Positions 38,117 through 47,831 are shown, numbered from the stretch's first letter. The stretch is DNA of 64,000 nucleotides from Hyphomicrobiales bacterium (GCA_019247605.1 JAFBAS010000100.1:1-64000); one strand, 5' to 3'. Made by a program: numbers and translations. The notes: generated by a model from the sequence alone, not told the origin.

Positions 38117-39040
38117 CTAAGACTTCATTGCAATATTCCAGTCAACATCGAAGCCGGCCGCCTGTAGCTCACGGCTAAGCGCCTGCTTCCAGGCCCCACC
38201 GGAATCAAATGCCTGATAGATGACACCGCCAAAGTCGGACGGCACTTCTATGTCACCACGTTTGAGCGCGCATACGCGTGAGCGTCCAAGCCGACCGACA
38301 AAGTACCCTAACTCCAAGAGAACATTTTGCCGCGCTCTGGCTTGAAGTTCGCCGCCCTGAACGCTACCAACATCATCGGGCGTCAGTAGGATAACTGCGA
38401 ATCCAACATCACTATGGGCTTCAATCTTTTCTATTATAGTTCGGCCTTGGTCGGCTTGTTCATGGAGAATGATAGGCTCAAATTTGAGCTGCCCTAGGAA
38501 CCGGGCAACTGATTCGCGAGACCCTTCATCGTGGCCATGGACTATGAAGACTTTGCGGGCGGCAGGCCCAGAATCGATCGGTAGCAAAGTCGGCTCCGCC
38601 ATGCCCGTCACCGCTTTAACGTGGTCTATATAGTCGCGCGCAAATGGTGCGATCATCTGTGCTACCATATTCTGGATATCGGTAGATACCTTACGTCCGG
38701 TATAATAAAAAAGATGCGAAAATTGCACCGCGTCGTCTGGATTAGTGGCAAATCGGTCAATGAGGAGAATAACCAGGCCTAGTTCCTCTCGCGGTTCACT
38801 TGGCCATTGCAACCTCGCGCTACCCACGCCACCCTGTCTTGCTTGCCCTCCTGCAATCCACGCATTGAGATCGATGCCCTGCGTAAGGGTTGTCGAAAAC
38901 GGCTCGAGCGTCTCGGAATGTAGTATACGTGAAAGTTTTTTAAAATGGCGTTCAAAGGTGTTAAATTCGGCCGAACTTAGGTCACTGACTATATTTTCCA
39001 ACTGGCGAAAAATACTTGGATCGATGGGTTCACTACTCAT
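38117..39040 (-). CDS. TIR-like predicted nucleotide-binding protein with uncharacterised N-terminal domain
   Basis: C-terminal RKVFIVHGHDEGSRESVARFLGQLKFEPIILHEQADQGRTIIEKIEAHSDVGFAVILLTPDDVG...RARQNVLLELGYFVGRLGRSRVCALKRGDIEVPSDFGGVIY matches the PF10137-type TIR-like family pattern. Confidence 0.88.
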   Translation of the reverse strand: MSSEPIDPSIFRQLENIVSDLSSAEFNTFERHFKKLSRILHSETLEPFSTTLTQGIDLNAWIAGGQARQGGVGSARLQWPSEPREELGLVILLIDRFATNPDDAVQFSHLFYYTGRKVSTDIQNMVAQMIAPFARDYIDHVKAVTGMAEPTLLPIDSGPAARKVFIVHGHDEGSRESVARFLGQLKFEPIILHEQADQGRTIIEKIEAHSDVGFAVILLTPDDVGSVQGGELQARARQNVLLELGYFVGRLGRSRVCALKRGDIEVPSDFGGVIYQAFDSGGAWKQALSRELQAAGFDVDWNIAMKS

Positions 39041-39076
39041 TACGTTTCCCTGCTACTTGGCCCTAGTCGCTACCGC

Positions 39077-40042
39077 TCATATGCTTCTTAGCTTCTCACG
39101 ATTAAGGAGACTCTCGACCCGCTCCTCGATATGCGCGAGCATCGCGGCGAAGCGGCGCGCCTCCTTCTGCGCTTCCTCCATCGGAACGCAGACGAAGCGA
39201 ACGCGCCCGCCGGCTTGCGTCTGCGCGAAGCGCGACAGATCGGCCGTGATGATCGTCGCGATTTTCGGGTAGCCGCCGGTCGTGCCCCGGTCGGCGAGGA
39301 GCGCAAGCGGCTGGCCATTTCCGGGTACCTGAATACTGCCGGCGACCGTTCCGTCGGAGACGATGTTGAAACCATCCGCATGGGCGAGCTTGGGGCCTTC
39401 AAGCCGGTATCCCATGCGATCCGAGCGCGGGGACACCCGCCACTCGGCGCCCAAGAACAAGGCCACGGCCTCTGGCGTCATGGCGTCGTCCTGCGGCCCC
39501 AACACGACGCGGATCGGCCCTGGCTCGACGGGGAAAGGCTTGAAGCGGCGCTCGAATTCCCGGTTCTCCGCCGTGCCGACCTCGAGCCGGTCGCCACCCT
39601 GGAGTGGACGCGGATAGGGGCTTCCAAGCCCCGCCCTCGCCGAGACCGACAAGCTGCCGTAGACCGGCTTCCCCGCGATGCCGCCCTCGATCCCAAGATA
39701 GCTGAAGACCCCCGACCGCGCGGCGCTCACCGCAAATGTCGCGCCGTGGGGAAGCAACACGGTCTCATTCACCCAGGCGCCTCGCCCGTTGAGCGTCGCG
39801 GCACGGTCGGCGCCGGCGAGCGAAACGCGCACGGCACCGCCCATGACACGGAATTCCGCGCCGAGCGGGCCGATCTCGATCGCCGCCGCGCCAGGCTCGC
39901 CGCCCACGAGCGCGTTGGCGATCGCGAGCGATTTGAGGTCCATCGCGCCGCTTGGGGTCAAGCCGTAACGCTGCGCCCCCGAGCGGCCTTTGTCCTGCAC
40001 GGAAGTTGCCGGGCCGACCTTGTCGACGACGAGAACGCTCAT
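39077..40042 (-). CDS. pxpC: 5-oxoprolinase subunit PxpC (biotin-dependent carboxyltransferase family)
   Basis: MSVLVVDKVGPATSVQDKGRSGAQRYGLTPSGAMDLKSLAIANALVGG...GYRLEGPKLAHADGFNIVSDGTVAGSIQVPGNGQPLALLADRGTTGGYPKIATI; start by frame. Confidence 0.94.
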   Translation of the reverse strand: MSVLVVDKVGPATSVQDKGRSGAQRYGLTPSGAMDLKSLAIANALVGGEPGAAAIEIGPLGAEFRVMGGAVRVSLAGADRAATLNGRGAWVNETVLLPHGATFAVSAARSGVFSYLGIEGGIAGKPVYGSLSVSARAGLGSPYPRPLQGGDRLEVGTAENREFERRFKPFPVEPGPIRVVLGPQDDAMTPEAVALFLGAEWRVSPRSDRMGYRLEGPKLAHADGFNIVSDGTVAGSIQVPGNGQPLALLADRGTTGGYPKIATIITADLSRFAQTQAGGRVRFVCVPMEEAQKEARRFAAMLAHIEERVESLLNREKLRSI

Positions 40043-40764
40043 GCGTCGACGATCTCCGCGACCATTTCGCCGGCTTCCCCTGCCCGCTCGAGCGCATTCC
40101 ATTCGCTTGCCGGAACCGGCACGAAGGTGACGTGATCTCCAGGCTCGATGAGAAAGATCGGATCGCGGCGCGGATGATAAGTGCGCACCGGCGTGCGGCC
40201 CAGTATGTTCCAGCCGCTCGGGGCGGCGATGCATTGAATGCCGGTCTGAATGCCGCCTATGGCGATCATTCCGGCAGGTGCCTCGAGGCGCGGCTCCTGC
40301 CGGCGCGGCGTCGCGAGCTTCGGGTCGAGCCCGCCGAGATAGGTGAAGCCCGGCAAGAAACCGAGCATGTAGACGCGGTAGTCCGCGCCCGAATGGCGAG
40401 CGATCACCTCCTGCGGCGTGAGCTCGGCGCGCTTCGCCACGGCCTCGAGATCGATGCCGAATTCCCCGCCGTACACCACCGGCACGCGCCAATGGCGACC
40501 TTGGCGCGACGGCAAGCCCTTGCGGGCGGCGAATTCCATGAGCGTCCCGCCAAGCTGCGCATAATCGACCACGGTCGGATCGTAATGCACGAGGAGGGAA
40601 CGATATGTCGGGACCGTCTCGCGAATGCCGGCGAGCTTCTCTTGCGCGACGAGCGCGTCGAAGGCCAGCACGCGCCGGTTCAGCTCCGGATCGATACTGT
40701 TGCCGAATTCGACGACGAGCGCGCTATCGCCGCAAGCGAGGAGACGGGGGTAAGAGGTGGACAT
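40039..40764 (-). CDS. pxpB: 5-oxoprolinase subunit PxpB (allophanate hydrolase subunit 1 family)
   Basis: LACGDSALVVEFGNSIDPELNRRVLAFDALV...VYMLGFLPGFTYLGGLDPKLATPRRQEPRLEAPAGMIAIGGIQTGIQCIAAPSGWNILGRTP. Confidence 0.95.
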   Translation of the reverse strand: MSTSYPRLLACGDSALVVEFGNSIDPELNRRVLAFDALVAQEKLAGIRETVPTYRSLLVHYDPTVVDYAQLGGTLMEFAARKGLPSRQGRHWRVPVVYGGEFGIDLEAVAKRAELTPQEVIARHSGADYRVYMLGFLPGFTYLGGLDPKLATPRRQEPRLEAPAGMIAIGGIQTGIQCIAAPSGWNILGRTPVRTYHPRRDPIFLIEPGDHVTFVPVPASEWNALERAGEAGEMVAEIVDA

Positions 40765-40951
40765 GAGGCGTCAATGATGATGGTGCCCCGTCTCAATCAT
40801 GCCCGACGCGTGAAGTCGAGCCTTTCCTCGCGCCTGGGCCGAGACTGAATACGAGCTTTCCACCCGCTCTTCCCATTCCTCTTGCAATGAGCGAAGCTTA
40901 CGATCCGCATCAAGAGGGAAGGCGAGGGCGCGATCCGATGAGGGAAGTCTG

Positions 40952-41788
40952 ATGCCGAAGGTCGCCCGCAGATTCGACGCGAAGCTCGATTCGCCAGGCT
41001 TGGAGCCCGACCTTTCGAGCCCGAAGGGCGCCCGGGCGGCGGGCCGTTCGGGCGCGCTCGACGGGCCGACTTCCGGCCTCGCACCTGGCTTCGTGCAAGG
41101 CAACCTTGCCGTGCTGCCGGCGGACCTCGCCGGCGATTTCCTGCATTTCTGCCAGCGCAATCCGAAGCCCTGCCCGTTGATCGGCGTTTCCGAGGCGGGC
41201 GATCCGAGACTTCACTTACTCGGCGAGGATCTCGACATCCGCACCGACATTCCCCGCTACCGCGTCTGGAAGAATGGCGCGCTCGTCGACGAGCCGCAAG
41301 ACATCTTGAAATGGTGGCGCTCCGATCTCGTCGCCTTCATCCTCGGCTGCTCGCACTCCTTCGAGGAGGCGCTTATCGAGGATGGGCTTTCGGTTCGCCA
41401 CATCGATCGATCGACCACCGTGCCGATGTATCGCACCAACATCGCTTGCGTGCGCGCGGGCGCGTTCCAAGGGCCGATGGTGGTGTCGATGCGACCTTTC
41501 CGGCCGGCCGATGCCATTCGGGCCGTCCAAATCACGACGCGCTTTCCTGCCGTGCATGGCGCGCCGGTGCATATCGGCTTGCCTCAACTCATCGGCATCG
41601 AAGACATCGCCAAGCCCGATTACGGCGAGGCGGTGCCGATCGCCGATGACGAGCTGCCCGTGTTCTGGGCCTGTGGCGTCACGCCCCAGGCCGTCATCCA
41701 GGCGGTGAGACCGCCTTTCGCGATCACCCACGCGCCCGGAAGGATGATCGTGACCGATATTCGTAACAGCAGGCTCGCGGCGCTTTGA
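40952..41788 (+). CDS. Putative hydro-lyase, DUF1445 (D-glutamate cyclase-like) family
   Basis: [43 protein letters not shown]...[18 protein letters not shown]...MVVSMRPF...[27 protein letters not shown]. Confidence 0.92.
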   Translation: MPKVARRFDAKLDSPGLEPDLSSPKGARAAGRSGALDGPTSGLAPGFVQGNLAVLPADLAGDFLHFCQRNPKPCPLIGVSEAGDPRLHLLGEDLDIRTDIPRYRVWKNGALVDEPQDILKWWRSDLVAFILGCSHSFEEALIEDGLSVRHIDRSTTVPMYRTNIACVRAGAFQGPMVVSMRPFRPADAIRAVQITTRFPAVHGAPVHIGLPQLIGIEDIAKPDYGEAVPIADDELPVFWACGVTPQAVIQAVRPPFAITHAPGRMIVTDIRNSRLAAL

Positions 41789-41899
41789 ACATCGCAAGCG
41801 CGTGCGGCGCGGCCCACCATCGGGAGGGGTCACGACCTTGCGCGACGCCGCTCATTGGCCGAAACATTGCATTGCTCGCGATGCGAAAGAGGTGACGAC

Positions 41900-43147
41900 A
41901 TGAACCGCAGAGAGATCATCCTGGGCGGCGCCTCGACCGCCGCCGTGCTCGGCACTACCGGGCTTCACGCGCAACAGCCAGCCGAGGTTCTGATCGGCGC
42001 CGTTTACCAGATGTCGGGCGCGAGCGCGCAAGTCGGGGTCGATGCGCAGCATGCCTTCGACACGGCGCTCGACGTCATCAACAACGTGCACGACCTCGAT
42101 CTGCCGCTCGCCAAGACCGCCGGGCTTCCTGGACTTGGAGGCGCCAAGGTGCGCGTCATCGTCGCCGATCACCAGGGCGACCCGCAAAAGGGGCGCGCCG
42201 AGGCCGAGCGGCTGATCACTCGCGAAAAGGTCGCGGCCCTCATCGGTTCCTACCAGAGCGCCGTCGCCGTCACCATCAGCCAAACCGCCGAACGCTATCA
42301 GGTCCCGTTCATCTCGGCGGATAATTCCTCGCCGAGCCTCCATCGGCAAGGCTTGAAATTCTATTTCCGCGCCGGCGCCCATGACGAGATGTTCTCGAAG
42401 GCGATGTTCGACTTCTTCGACGCGTTGAGACAGAAGGGCCACAAGATCGAGACGCTCGCGCTATTCCACGAGGACACGATCTTCGGCACGGATTCGGCGA
42501 ACGCCCAACAAAAGCTCGCCGAAGAACGCGGCTACAAGATCGTGACCAACATCAAATACCGCGCGAACTCGCCATCCCTGACCGCGGAAGTTCAACAATT
42601 GAAGTCCGCGGACGCGGATGTGCTCATGCCCTCGAGCTACACCACGGACGGCATTTTGCTCGTCAAGACGATGGGCGAGCTCGGCTACCGGCCCAAGGCC
42701 ATGGTGGCGCAGGACGCGGGCTTCTCCGAGAAGGCCCTCTATGACGCGGTGGGCGACAAAATCGAAGGGGTGATCAGCCGGGCGAGCTTCTCGCTCGATC
42801 TCGCCGCAAAACGGCCCTCGGTCGGCAAGATCAACGAGCTGTTCAAGGCGCGATCCGGCAAGGACCTCAACGATCTCACCTCGCGCGAATTCATGGGACT
42901 TCTCATTCTCGCCGATGGCATCGATCGGGCGAAATCGACCGATGGCGAGAAGATCCGAGAAGCGCTCGCCGCGACCGACATCCCGGGAGAGCGCACCATC
43001 ATGCCGTGGAAACGGGTGAAGTTCGGTCCCGACGGGCAAAACCTCGACGCCGACCCGGTGCTCCTGCAATGGGTGGGTGGAAAGTTCGTCACGATCTTCC
43101 CGCAATCGGCGGCGATCGCCGAGGCGAAATGGCCGATGAACACGTGA
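41900..43147 (+). CDS. Branched-chain amino acid-type ABC substrate-binding protein
   Basis: MNRREIILGGASTAAVLG...VLIGAVYQMSGASAQVGVDAQHAFDTAL, periplasmic binding protein type 1. Confidence 0.92.
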   Translation: MNRREIILGGASTAAVLGTTGLHAQQPAEVLIGAVYQMSGASAQVGVDAQHAFDTALDVINNVHDLDLPLAKTAGLPGLGGAKVRVIVADHQGDPQKGRAEAERLITREKVAALIGSYQSAVAVTISQTAERYQVPFISADNSSPSLHRQGLKFYFRAGAHDEMFSKAMFDFFDALRQKGHKIETLALFHEDTIFGTDSANAQQKLAEERGYKIVTNIKYRANSPSLTAEVQQLKSADADVLMPSSYTTDGILLVKTMGELGYRPKAMVAQDAGFSEKALYDAVGDKIEGVISRASFSLDLAAKRPSVGKINELFKARSGKDLNDLTSREFMGLLILADGIDRAKSTDGEKIREALAATDIPGERTIMPWKRVKFGPDGQNLDADPVLLQWVGGKFVTIFPQSAAIAEAKWPMNT

Positions 43148-43214
43148 GGCCGAGCGCCCGCATGGCCGGCGGCCTGGCGAAGCGCCCGAAAGCCGCACGC
43201 GGGGCGTTCGTCTC

Positions 43215-44093
43215 GTGACGCTTCAGAGTCTCGCCCAAATCCTGGCGAGCGGCCTTTTGATGGGGCTCATCTACGCGCTCATCGCTGCCGGCCTCTCGCT
43301 CATCTTCGGCCTCATGGACGTGGTGAACTTCGCCCATGGCGAATTTCTCATGCTCGCCATGTATGCGACCTTCGGCATCTTTGCCGCGACCGCGCTCGAT
43401 CCGGTGCTCGCCACGCCCATCGTGGTCGGCGCGATGTTCGTGCTCGGCGCCTTCGTCTACCTCGCCGTCATCCGCTACGCCATGCGGGCCAAGGCCAATA
43501 TCGGCATGGTGCAGGTCTTCGCGACATTCGGCCTCGGTATCACCATCCGCGGCCTCGCCCAGCATTTTTTCACCCCCGATTACCGCAGCATCCAGACGAG
43601 CTGGCTCGCGGGGCACACTCTTGATCTTGCGGGCATCTTCCTGCCGGTTCCCCAGCTCTTCGGAGCGGTCCTCTCGTGCTTGAGCTTCGTCGCGCTTTTC
43701 TTCGTCATCCGGCGCACCGATTTCGGCCGTGCGCTCGAGGCCACGCGCGAGGATGCGGGCGCCGTCGCGCTCGTGGGCATCGACAAGAATCGGGTGTTTG
43801 CGCTCGGCTGGGGGCTCGGCGCCGCGCTCGTCGGCATCGCGGGTTCGGTGATGGCGATCTTCTTTTACATCCACCCCGATGTCGGTTCCTCTTTCGCGCT
43901 CATCGCCTATGTGACGGTCGCGCTCGGCGGCTTCGGCTCGATCTTCGGCGCGCTCGCCGCGGGTCTTCTCGTCGGCCTTGTCGAGGCGATCTCGGCGACC
44001 GTGCTTTCACCTTCGATGAAGGCGATCGGCATCTATGCGGTCTATCTGGTCGTGGTCTTCATGCGCCCGCGCGGCCTTTTTGGAAACCTCTGA
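43215..44093 (+). CDS. livH: Branched-chain amino acid ABC permease LivH-like
   Basis: LASGLLMGLIYALIAAGLSLIFGLMDVVNFAHGEFLMLAMY. Confidence 0.93.
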   Translation: MTLQSLAQILASGLLMGLIYALIAAGLSLIFGLMDVVNFAHGEFLMLAMYATFGIFAATALDPVLATPIVVGAMFVLGAFVYLAVIRYAMRAKANIGMVQVFATFGLGITIRGLAQHFFTPDYRSIQTSWLAGHTLDLAGIFLPVPQLFGAVLSCLSFVALFFVIRRTDFGRALEATREDAGAVALVGIDKNRVFALGWGLGAALVGIAGSVMAIFFYIHPDVGSSFALIAYVTVALGGFGSIFGALAAGLLVGLVEAISATVLSPSMKAIGIYAVYLVVVFMRPRGLFGNL

Positions 44094-44096
44094 GGA

Positions 44097-45212
44097 ATGG
44101 CGTCGCAAGAGCTTCCCGGCCGAGACTCGTCCGCCGTCGCGCCTCGCGCCGAAGCGGGAGGCCGCGAACGCGAACGTATCGATCACGATGCATCGCTCGG
44201 CAGCTTCGCAAGGCGCCGACATCGAAAGCTTGCCGTCGCGGCGCTCACGACCGTTGCGATCGCGCTGTTGCCGCTCGTCATCCACGATGTCTATCTGCAA
44301 AACATCATCGTCCTCACCTTGATGTATGCGGCGCTCTCGCAGAGCTGGAACATTCTCGGCGGCTATTGCGGTCAGATCTCGCTCGGTCACGCCATCTATT
44401 TCGGCATCGGCGCCTACGTTTCGACCTTGCTCTTCGTGCATGCTGGCCTCACGCCCTGGCTCGGCATGCTCATCGGCGGCGTGTTCGCCGCCCTTGTCGC
44501 GCTTGCGCTCGGCTATCCGTTCTTTCGCCTTCGCGGACATTACTTCACGATCGCCACGATCGTGGTTGCCGAGACCGGGCTCCTGCTCATGCTCAACTGG
44601 GATTTCGCCGGCGGCGCGCAGGGCATCCAGATCCCTTACGGGCCCGATAGCTGGGCGCATCTGCAATTCGCGCGCGACAAGCTCCCCTACGTCTATTTTG
44701 CGCTCGGTTTTGCGCTCCTCACCTGGCTCGTGACCTTCCTGATAGAGGATTCGAGATGGGGCTATTGGTGGCGCGCCGTGAAGGACAATGCCGAAGCCGC
44801 CGAAAGCCTCGGCGTCGTTGTGTTCCGATCGAAGATGGCGGCGGCCGCGCTCTCGGCCTTCTTCACCGCGATCGGAGGAAGCTTCTATGCGGCTTTCGTT
44901 TCCTACATCGATCCCGACAGCGTGATGGGGTTTCAATTGTCGCTCCTCATCGCGCTGCCCGCCGTGCTCGGCGGCATCGGCACGCTCTGGGGTCCGGCGC
45001 TCGGCGCGCTCGTGCTCATACCCTTGACCGAGCTCACGCGGAGCTATTTCGGCGGATCGGGAAACGGGCTCGACCTCATCATATATGGCGTCCTCATCAT
45101 GGTGATCGCGCTCGCGCGGCCCGAGGGCCTGACGAGCCTCTTCGGCCGGACGCGCAAAGCGAGGGCGACGCCGCAAGCGCGGGCAAATCCAGAAGCGCGA
45201 GCAAACCCGTGA
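44097..45212 (+). CDS. livM: Branched-chain amino acid ABC permease LivM-like
   Basis: IIVLTLMYAALSQSWNILGGYCGQISLGHAIYFGIGAYVS...C-terminal ARATPQARANPEARANP repeat. Confidence 0.93.
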   Translation: MASQELPGRDSSAVAPRAEAGGRERERIDHDASLGSFARRRHRKLAVAALTTVAIALLPLVIHDVYLQNIIVLTLMYAALSQSWNILGGYCGQISLGHAIYFGIGAYVSTLLFVHAGLTPWLGMLIGGVFAALVALALGYPFFRLRGHYFTIATIVVAETGLLLMLNWDFAGGAQGIQIPYGPDSWAHLQFARDKLPYVYFALGFALLTWLVTFLIEDSRWGYWWRAVKDNAEAAESLGVVVFRSKMAAAALSAFFTAIGGSFYAAFVSYIDPDSVMGFQLSLLIALPAVLGGIGTLWGPALGALVLIPLTELTRSYFGGSGNGLDLIIYGVLIMVIALARPEGLTSLFGRTRKARATPQARANPEARANP

Positions 45213-45940
45213 GCGCGCGTCTTCTCGAGGTGCGCAACGTGACCCGCCGTTTCGGCGGCCTCGTTGCCAACGCCGATGTGTCGCTCGTGGTCGACGAGGG
45301 TGAGATCCTCGGCCTCATCGGCCCGAACGGTGCGGGAAAATCGACGCTCTTCAACCTCATCGCCGGACTTTATCCGCCGAGCTCGGGCAGCATCGTTTTC
45401 GCCGGTGAAGAGATCACGCGGCTTTCCGCGCCCGCCCGTTGCGCGCTCGGCATCGCCCGCACCTTCCAGGTGGTGCGCAGCTTCGACTCGATGTCGGTCG
45501 TCGAGAATGTCGTCGTCGGCGCCTTGATGCGTCATGCAGGCGCGCGCGAGGCGCGGCTGAAAGCGCTCGAAACGCTCGAGCTCACAGGGCTCATCGGTCG
45601 CGCCAATGCGCCGGCCGTCGCGCTCACCCCGCCCGAGAAGCGCAGGCTTGAGATCGCGCGCGCTCTCGCGACGCACCCCAAGCTCCTGCTTCTCGACGAG
45701 GCGCTCGCCGGTCTTACGCCATCGGAAGCGCGCGAGGGAGTCGAGCTTGTCCGTCGCATCCGTGAGCGCGGCATCACCATTGTCATGGTCGAGCATGTCA
45801 TGGAGGTGGTGATGCCGCTCGTCGATCGCGCCGTGGTGCTCGATCTCGGCAAGGTTTTGGCTCAAGGCCTGCCGGCCGAGCTCGTGCGCGACGAGCGCGT
45901 GATCGAGGCCTATCTCGGGGCGCGTCACCGTGCTGCTTGA
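45209..45940 (+). CDS. livG: Branched-chain amino acid ABC ATP-binding protein LivG-like
   Basis: GTG start; NVTRRFGGLVANADVSLVVDEGEILGLIGPNGAGKSTLFNLIAGLYPPSSG. Confidence 0.93.
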   Translation: MSARLLEVRNVTRRFGGLVANADVSLVVDEGEILGLIGPNGAGKSTLFNLIAGLYPPSSGSIVFAGEEITRLSAPARCALGIARTFQVVRSFDSMSVVENVVVGALMRHAGAREARLKALETLELTGLIGRANAPAVALTPPEKRRLEIARALATHPKLLLLDEALAGLTPSEAREGVELVRRIRERGITIVMVEHVMEVVMPLVDRAVVLDLGKVLAQGLPAELVRDERVIEAYLGARHRAA

Positions 45941-46637
45941 AGTTTCGTCAATCACCACGACCTATCAGGGCCTCGTCGCGCTCGATGCGGCTTCGATCGA
46001 TGTGGCCCAAGGCGAGATCGTCGTGGTGGCGGGCGCGAATGGCGCCGGCAAATCCACCTTGTTGAAATCGATCGCCGGGATGGAGCGGCCGCGCTCCGGC
46101 ATGGTGATGTTTCAGGGCGAGCGTGTCGACGGCCTCGCGGCGCATCTCGTCACGGCGCGTGGCATCGCGTTCGTGCCGGAGAACCGGCGCCTCTTCCCGC
46201 GCCTCTCGGTCGCCGACAATCTACGCCTCGGCAGCTATCTGTTCCGACGCGAGGCTGATCGCGAGGCGCCGATCGAGCGTGTCTTCGCGCTCTTTCCGCG
46301 CTTGCGCGAGCGCCTCGAGCAGCGCGCCGAGACCCTTTCGGGAGGCGAGCAGCAGATGCTCGCCATCGCTCGCGCGCTGATGACTCGTCCAAAGCTCTTG
46401 ATGCTCGACGAGCCTTCGCAAGGCATCGCGCCCAAGCTCGTCGACGAGGTGTTCGAAGCCATCCTCGCGACGCGCCGATCAGGCCTGACCGTGCTCCTCG
46501 TCGAGCAGCGGCTGTCCGAAAGCCTCGAGATCGCCGATCGCGGTTTCATCCTGCAGACCGGAAGGGTGATACTTTCGGGCCGAGCCGGCGAGCTTCGCGA
46601 CAATCCTGAGGTACGCAGGGCTTATCTGGGTATTTAG
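45930..46637 (+). CDS. livF: Branched-chain amino acid ABC ATP-binding protein LivF-like
   Basis: VVAGANGAGKSTLLKSIAGMERPRSG...LFPRLSVADNLRLGSYLFRR...LSGGEQQMLAIARALMTRPKLLMLDEPSQGIAP. Confidence 0.94.
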   Translation: MLLEVSSITTTYQGLVALDAASIDVAQGEIVVVAGANGAGKSTLLKSIAGMERPRSGMVMFQGERVDGLAAHLVTARGIAFVPENRRLFPRLSVADNLRLGSYLFRREADREAPIERVFALFPRLRERLEQRAETLSGGEQQMLAIARALMTRPKLLMLDEPSQGIAPKLVDEVFEAILATRRSGLTVLLVEQRLSESLEIADRGFILQTGRVILSGRAGELRDNPEVRRAYLGI

Positions 46638-46827
46638 GAAGCCGTGACAAAGGAGGTGTCCAACACTCTCTCACTTTTCACCGTTCATTCTTGACCACTA
46701 GCTCTTCGCTTTCGCCAGGTCGCGTCCCCATCTGGGGATTTGAGCGCAAGAATCGAGGTGTTAGATTCAAGGGCGCGTGCGAGGTTCGTGGCAGCGCGCG
46801 TCACTTACGCTAATATAGACCCGATCA

Positions 46828-47823
46828 TTGAACCGCCTTGAGCGCGCACACTCATCCGTTCTGACCAAGCCAATTATGCCGGCACTTGGCCGTAAAAAGG
46901 ATCGTGCTTTGGATCAATTATTGACCAAGATACGTACCCCCTTGCATGTCTCGCGACTTCACCTGGGCTATGCCGGTATCATTGGAGCGTGCCTATGTGT
47001 CAGCGTGGCCACATTGCTGACCAAGCATCTGGTTCAAAACGTGCCGCCTCAGGCGCTGGTATTCCTGCAGCTTCTAGCAAGCGCGACGGTGATTTGGCCC
47101 GCTGCCGCCCTGACCGGCCGCCTGCCGCCGCGACGCACGGCGCTGCGCTTGGCCCTACCCGGCTTTCTACAACCCGGGCTGGTCTATCTTTTCGCCTTCG
47201 CCGGCCTGGCGATCACGCCGGCAAATGTCGAAAGCCTGCTGTTTGCGTTTGAGAGCGTGCTCGTTGTGCTGCTCGCCTGGCCTCTGCTGCGCGAGCGGCC
47301 GAAGGCGAGCACGCTCCTTTCAGTGGCTCTTGGAACGTTAGGCGTAATCTTGATCACCGGCGCCGCGCCGGATCGCACCGCGCCGGTCGTTGGGGTGGTC
47401 TTGATTTTACTGGGTGTATTAGCGGCAGCGTTGGACACCGTGGCGAGCCGTGCCCTGGCCATCAATGCCCATCCGCTCGCGATGGCCGCCGCGAGCCACA
47501 CCGCCGGCCTGGTGATCATCGCCGTGGCGCTGATGATCTGGCCGGTGCAAAGCTGGGAGCTCGTGTGGAGGGCGGCGCCGCTGCCCGCAATCGCAGTTTC
47601 GGGCATCTTGCTGCACGGAGTTGCCACAATTTTATTCAACTACGGCCTCTCGCATGTCGAGGCAGGGCCGGCGGCGGCGCTCTTTCCCGCGGTCTCGGTG
47701 TTCACCGGCATTGGTGCCTACATTTTCCTAGGCGAACGCCTCAACTCGCCGCAACTAGCCGGCGCGGCACTGGTGATCGGGGCCGCCTTTGTGATGGCGC
47801 GACAGAGTGAGGCGAAGCACTAG
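46828..47823 (+). CDS. DMT/EamA family transporter
   Basis: About 10 hydrophobic segments in two EamA-like repeats; SVATLLTKHLVQNVPPQALVFLQLLASATVIWPAA. Confidence 0.88.
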   Translation: MNRLERAHSSVLTKPIMPALGRKKDRALDQLLTKIRTPLHVSRLHLGYAGIIGACLCVSVATLLTKHLVQNVPPQALVFLQLLASATVIWPAAALTGRLPPRRTALRLALPGFLQPGLVYLFAFAGLAITPANVESLLFAFESVLVVLLAWPLLRERPKASTLLSVALGTLGVILITGAAPDRTAPVVGVVLILLGVLAAALDTVASRALAINAHPLAMAAASHTAGLVIIAVALMIWPVQSWELVWRAAPLPAIAVSGILLHGVATILFNYGLSHVEAGPAAALFPAVSVFTGIGAYIFLGERLNSPQLAGAALVIGAAFVMARQSEAKH

Positions 47824-47831
47824 GGACCCTG

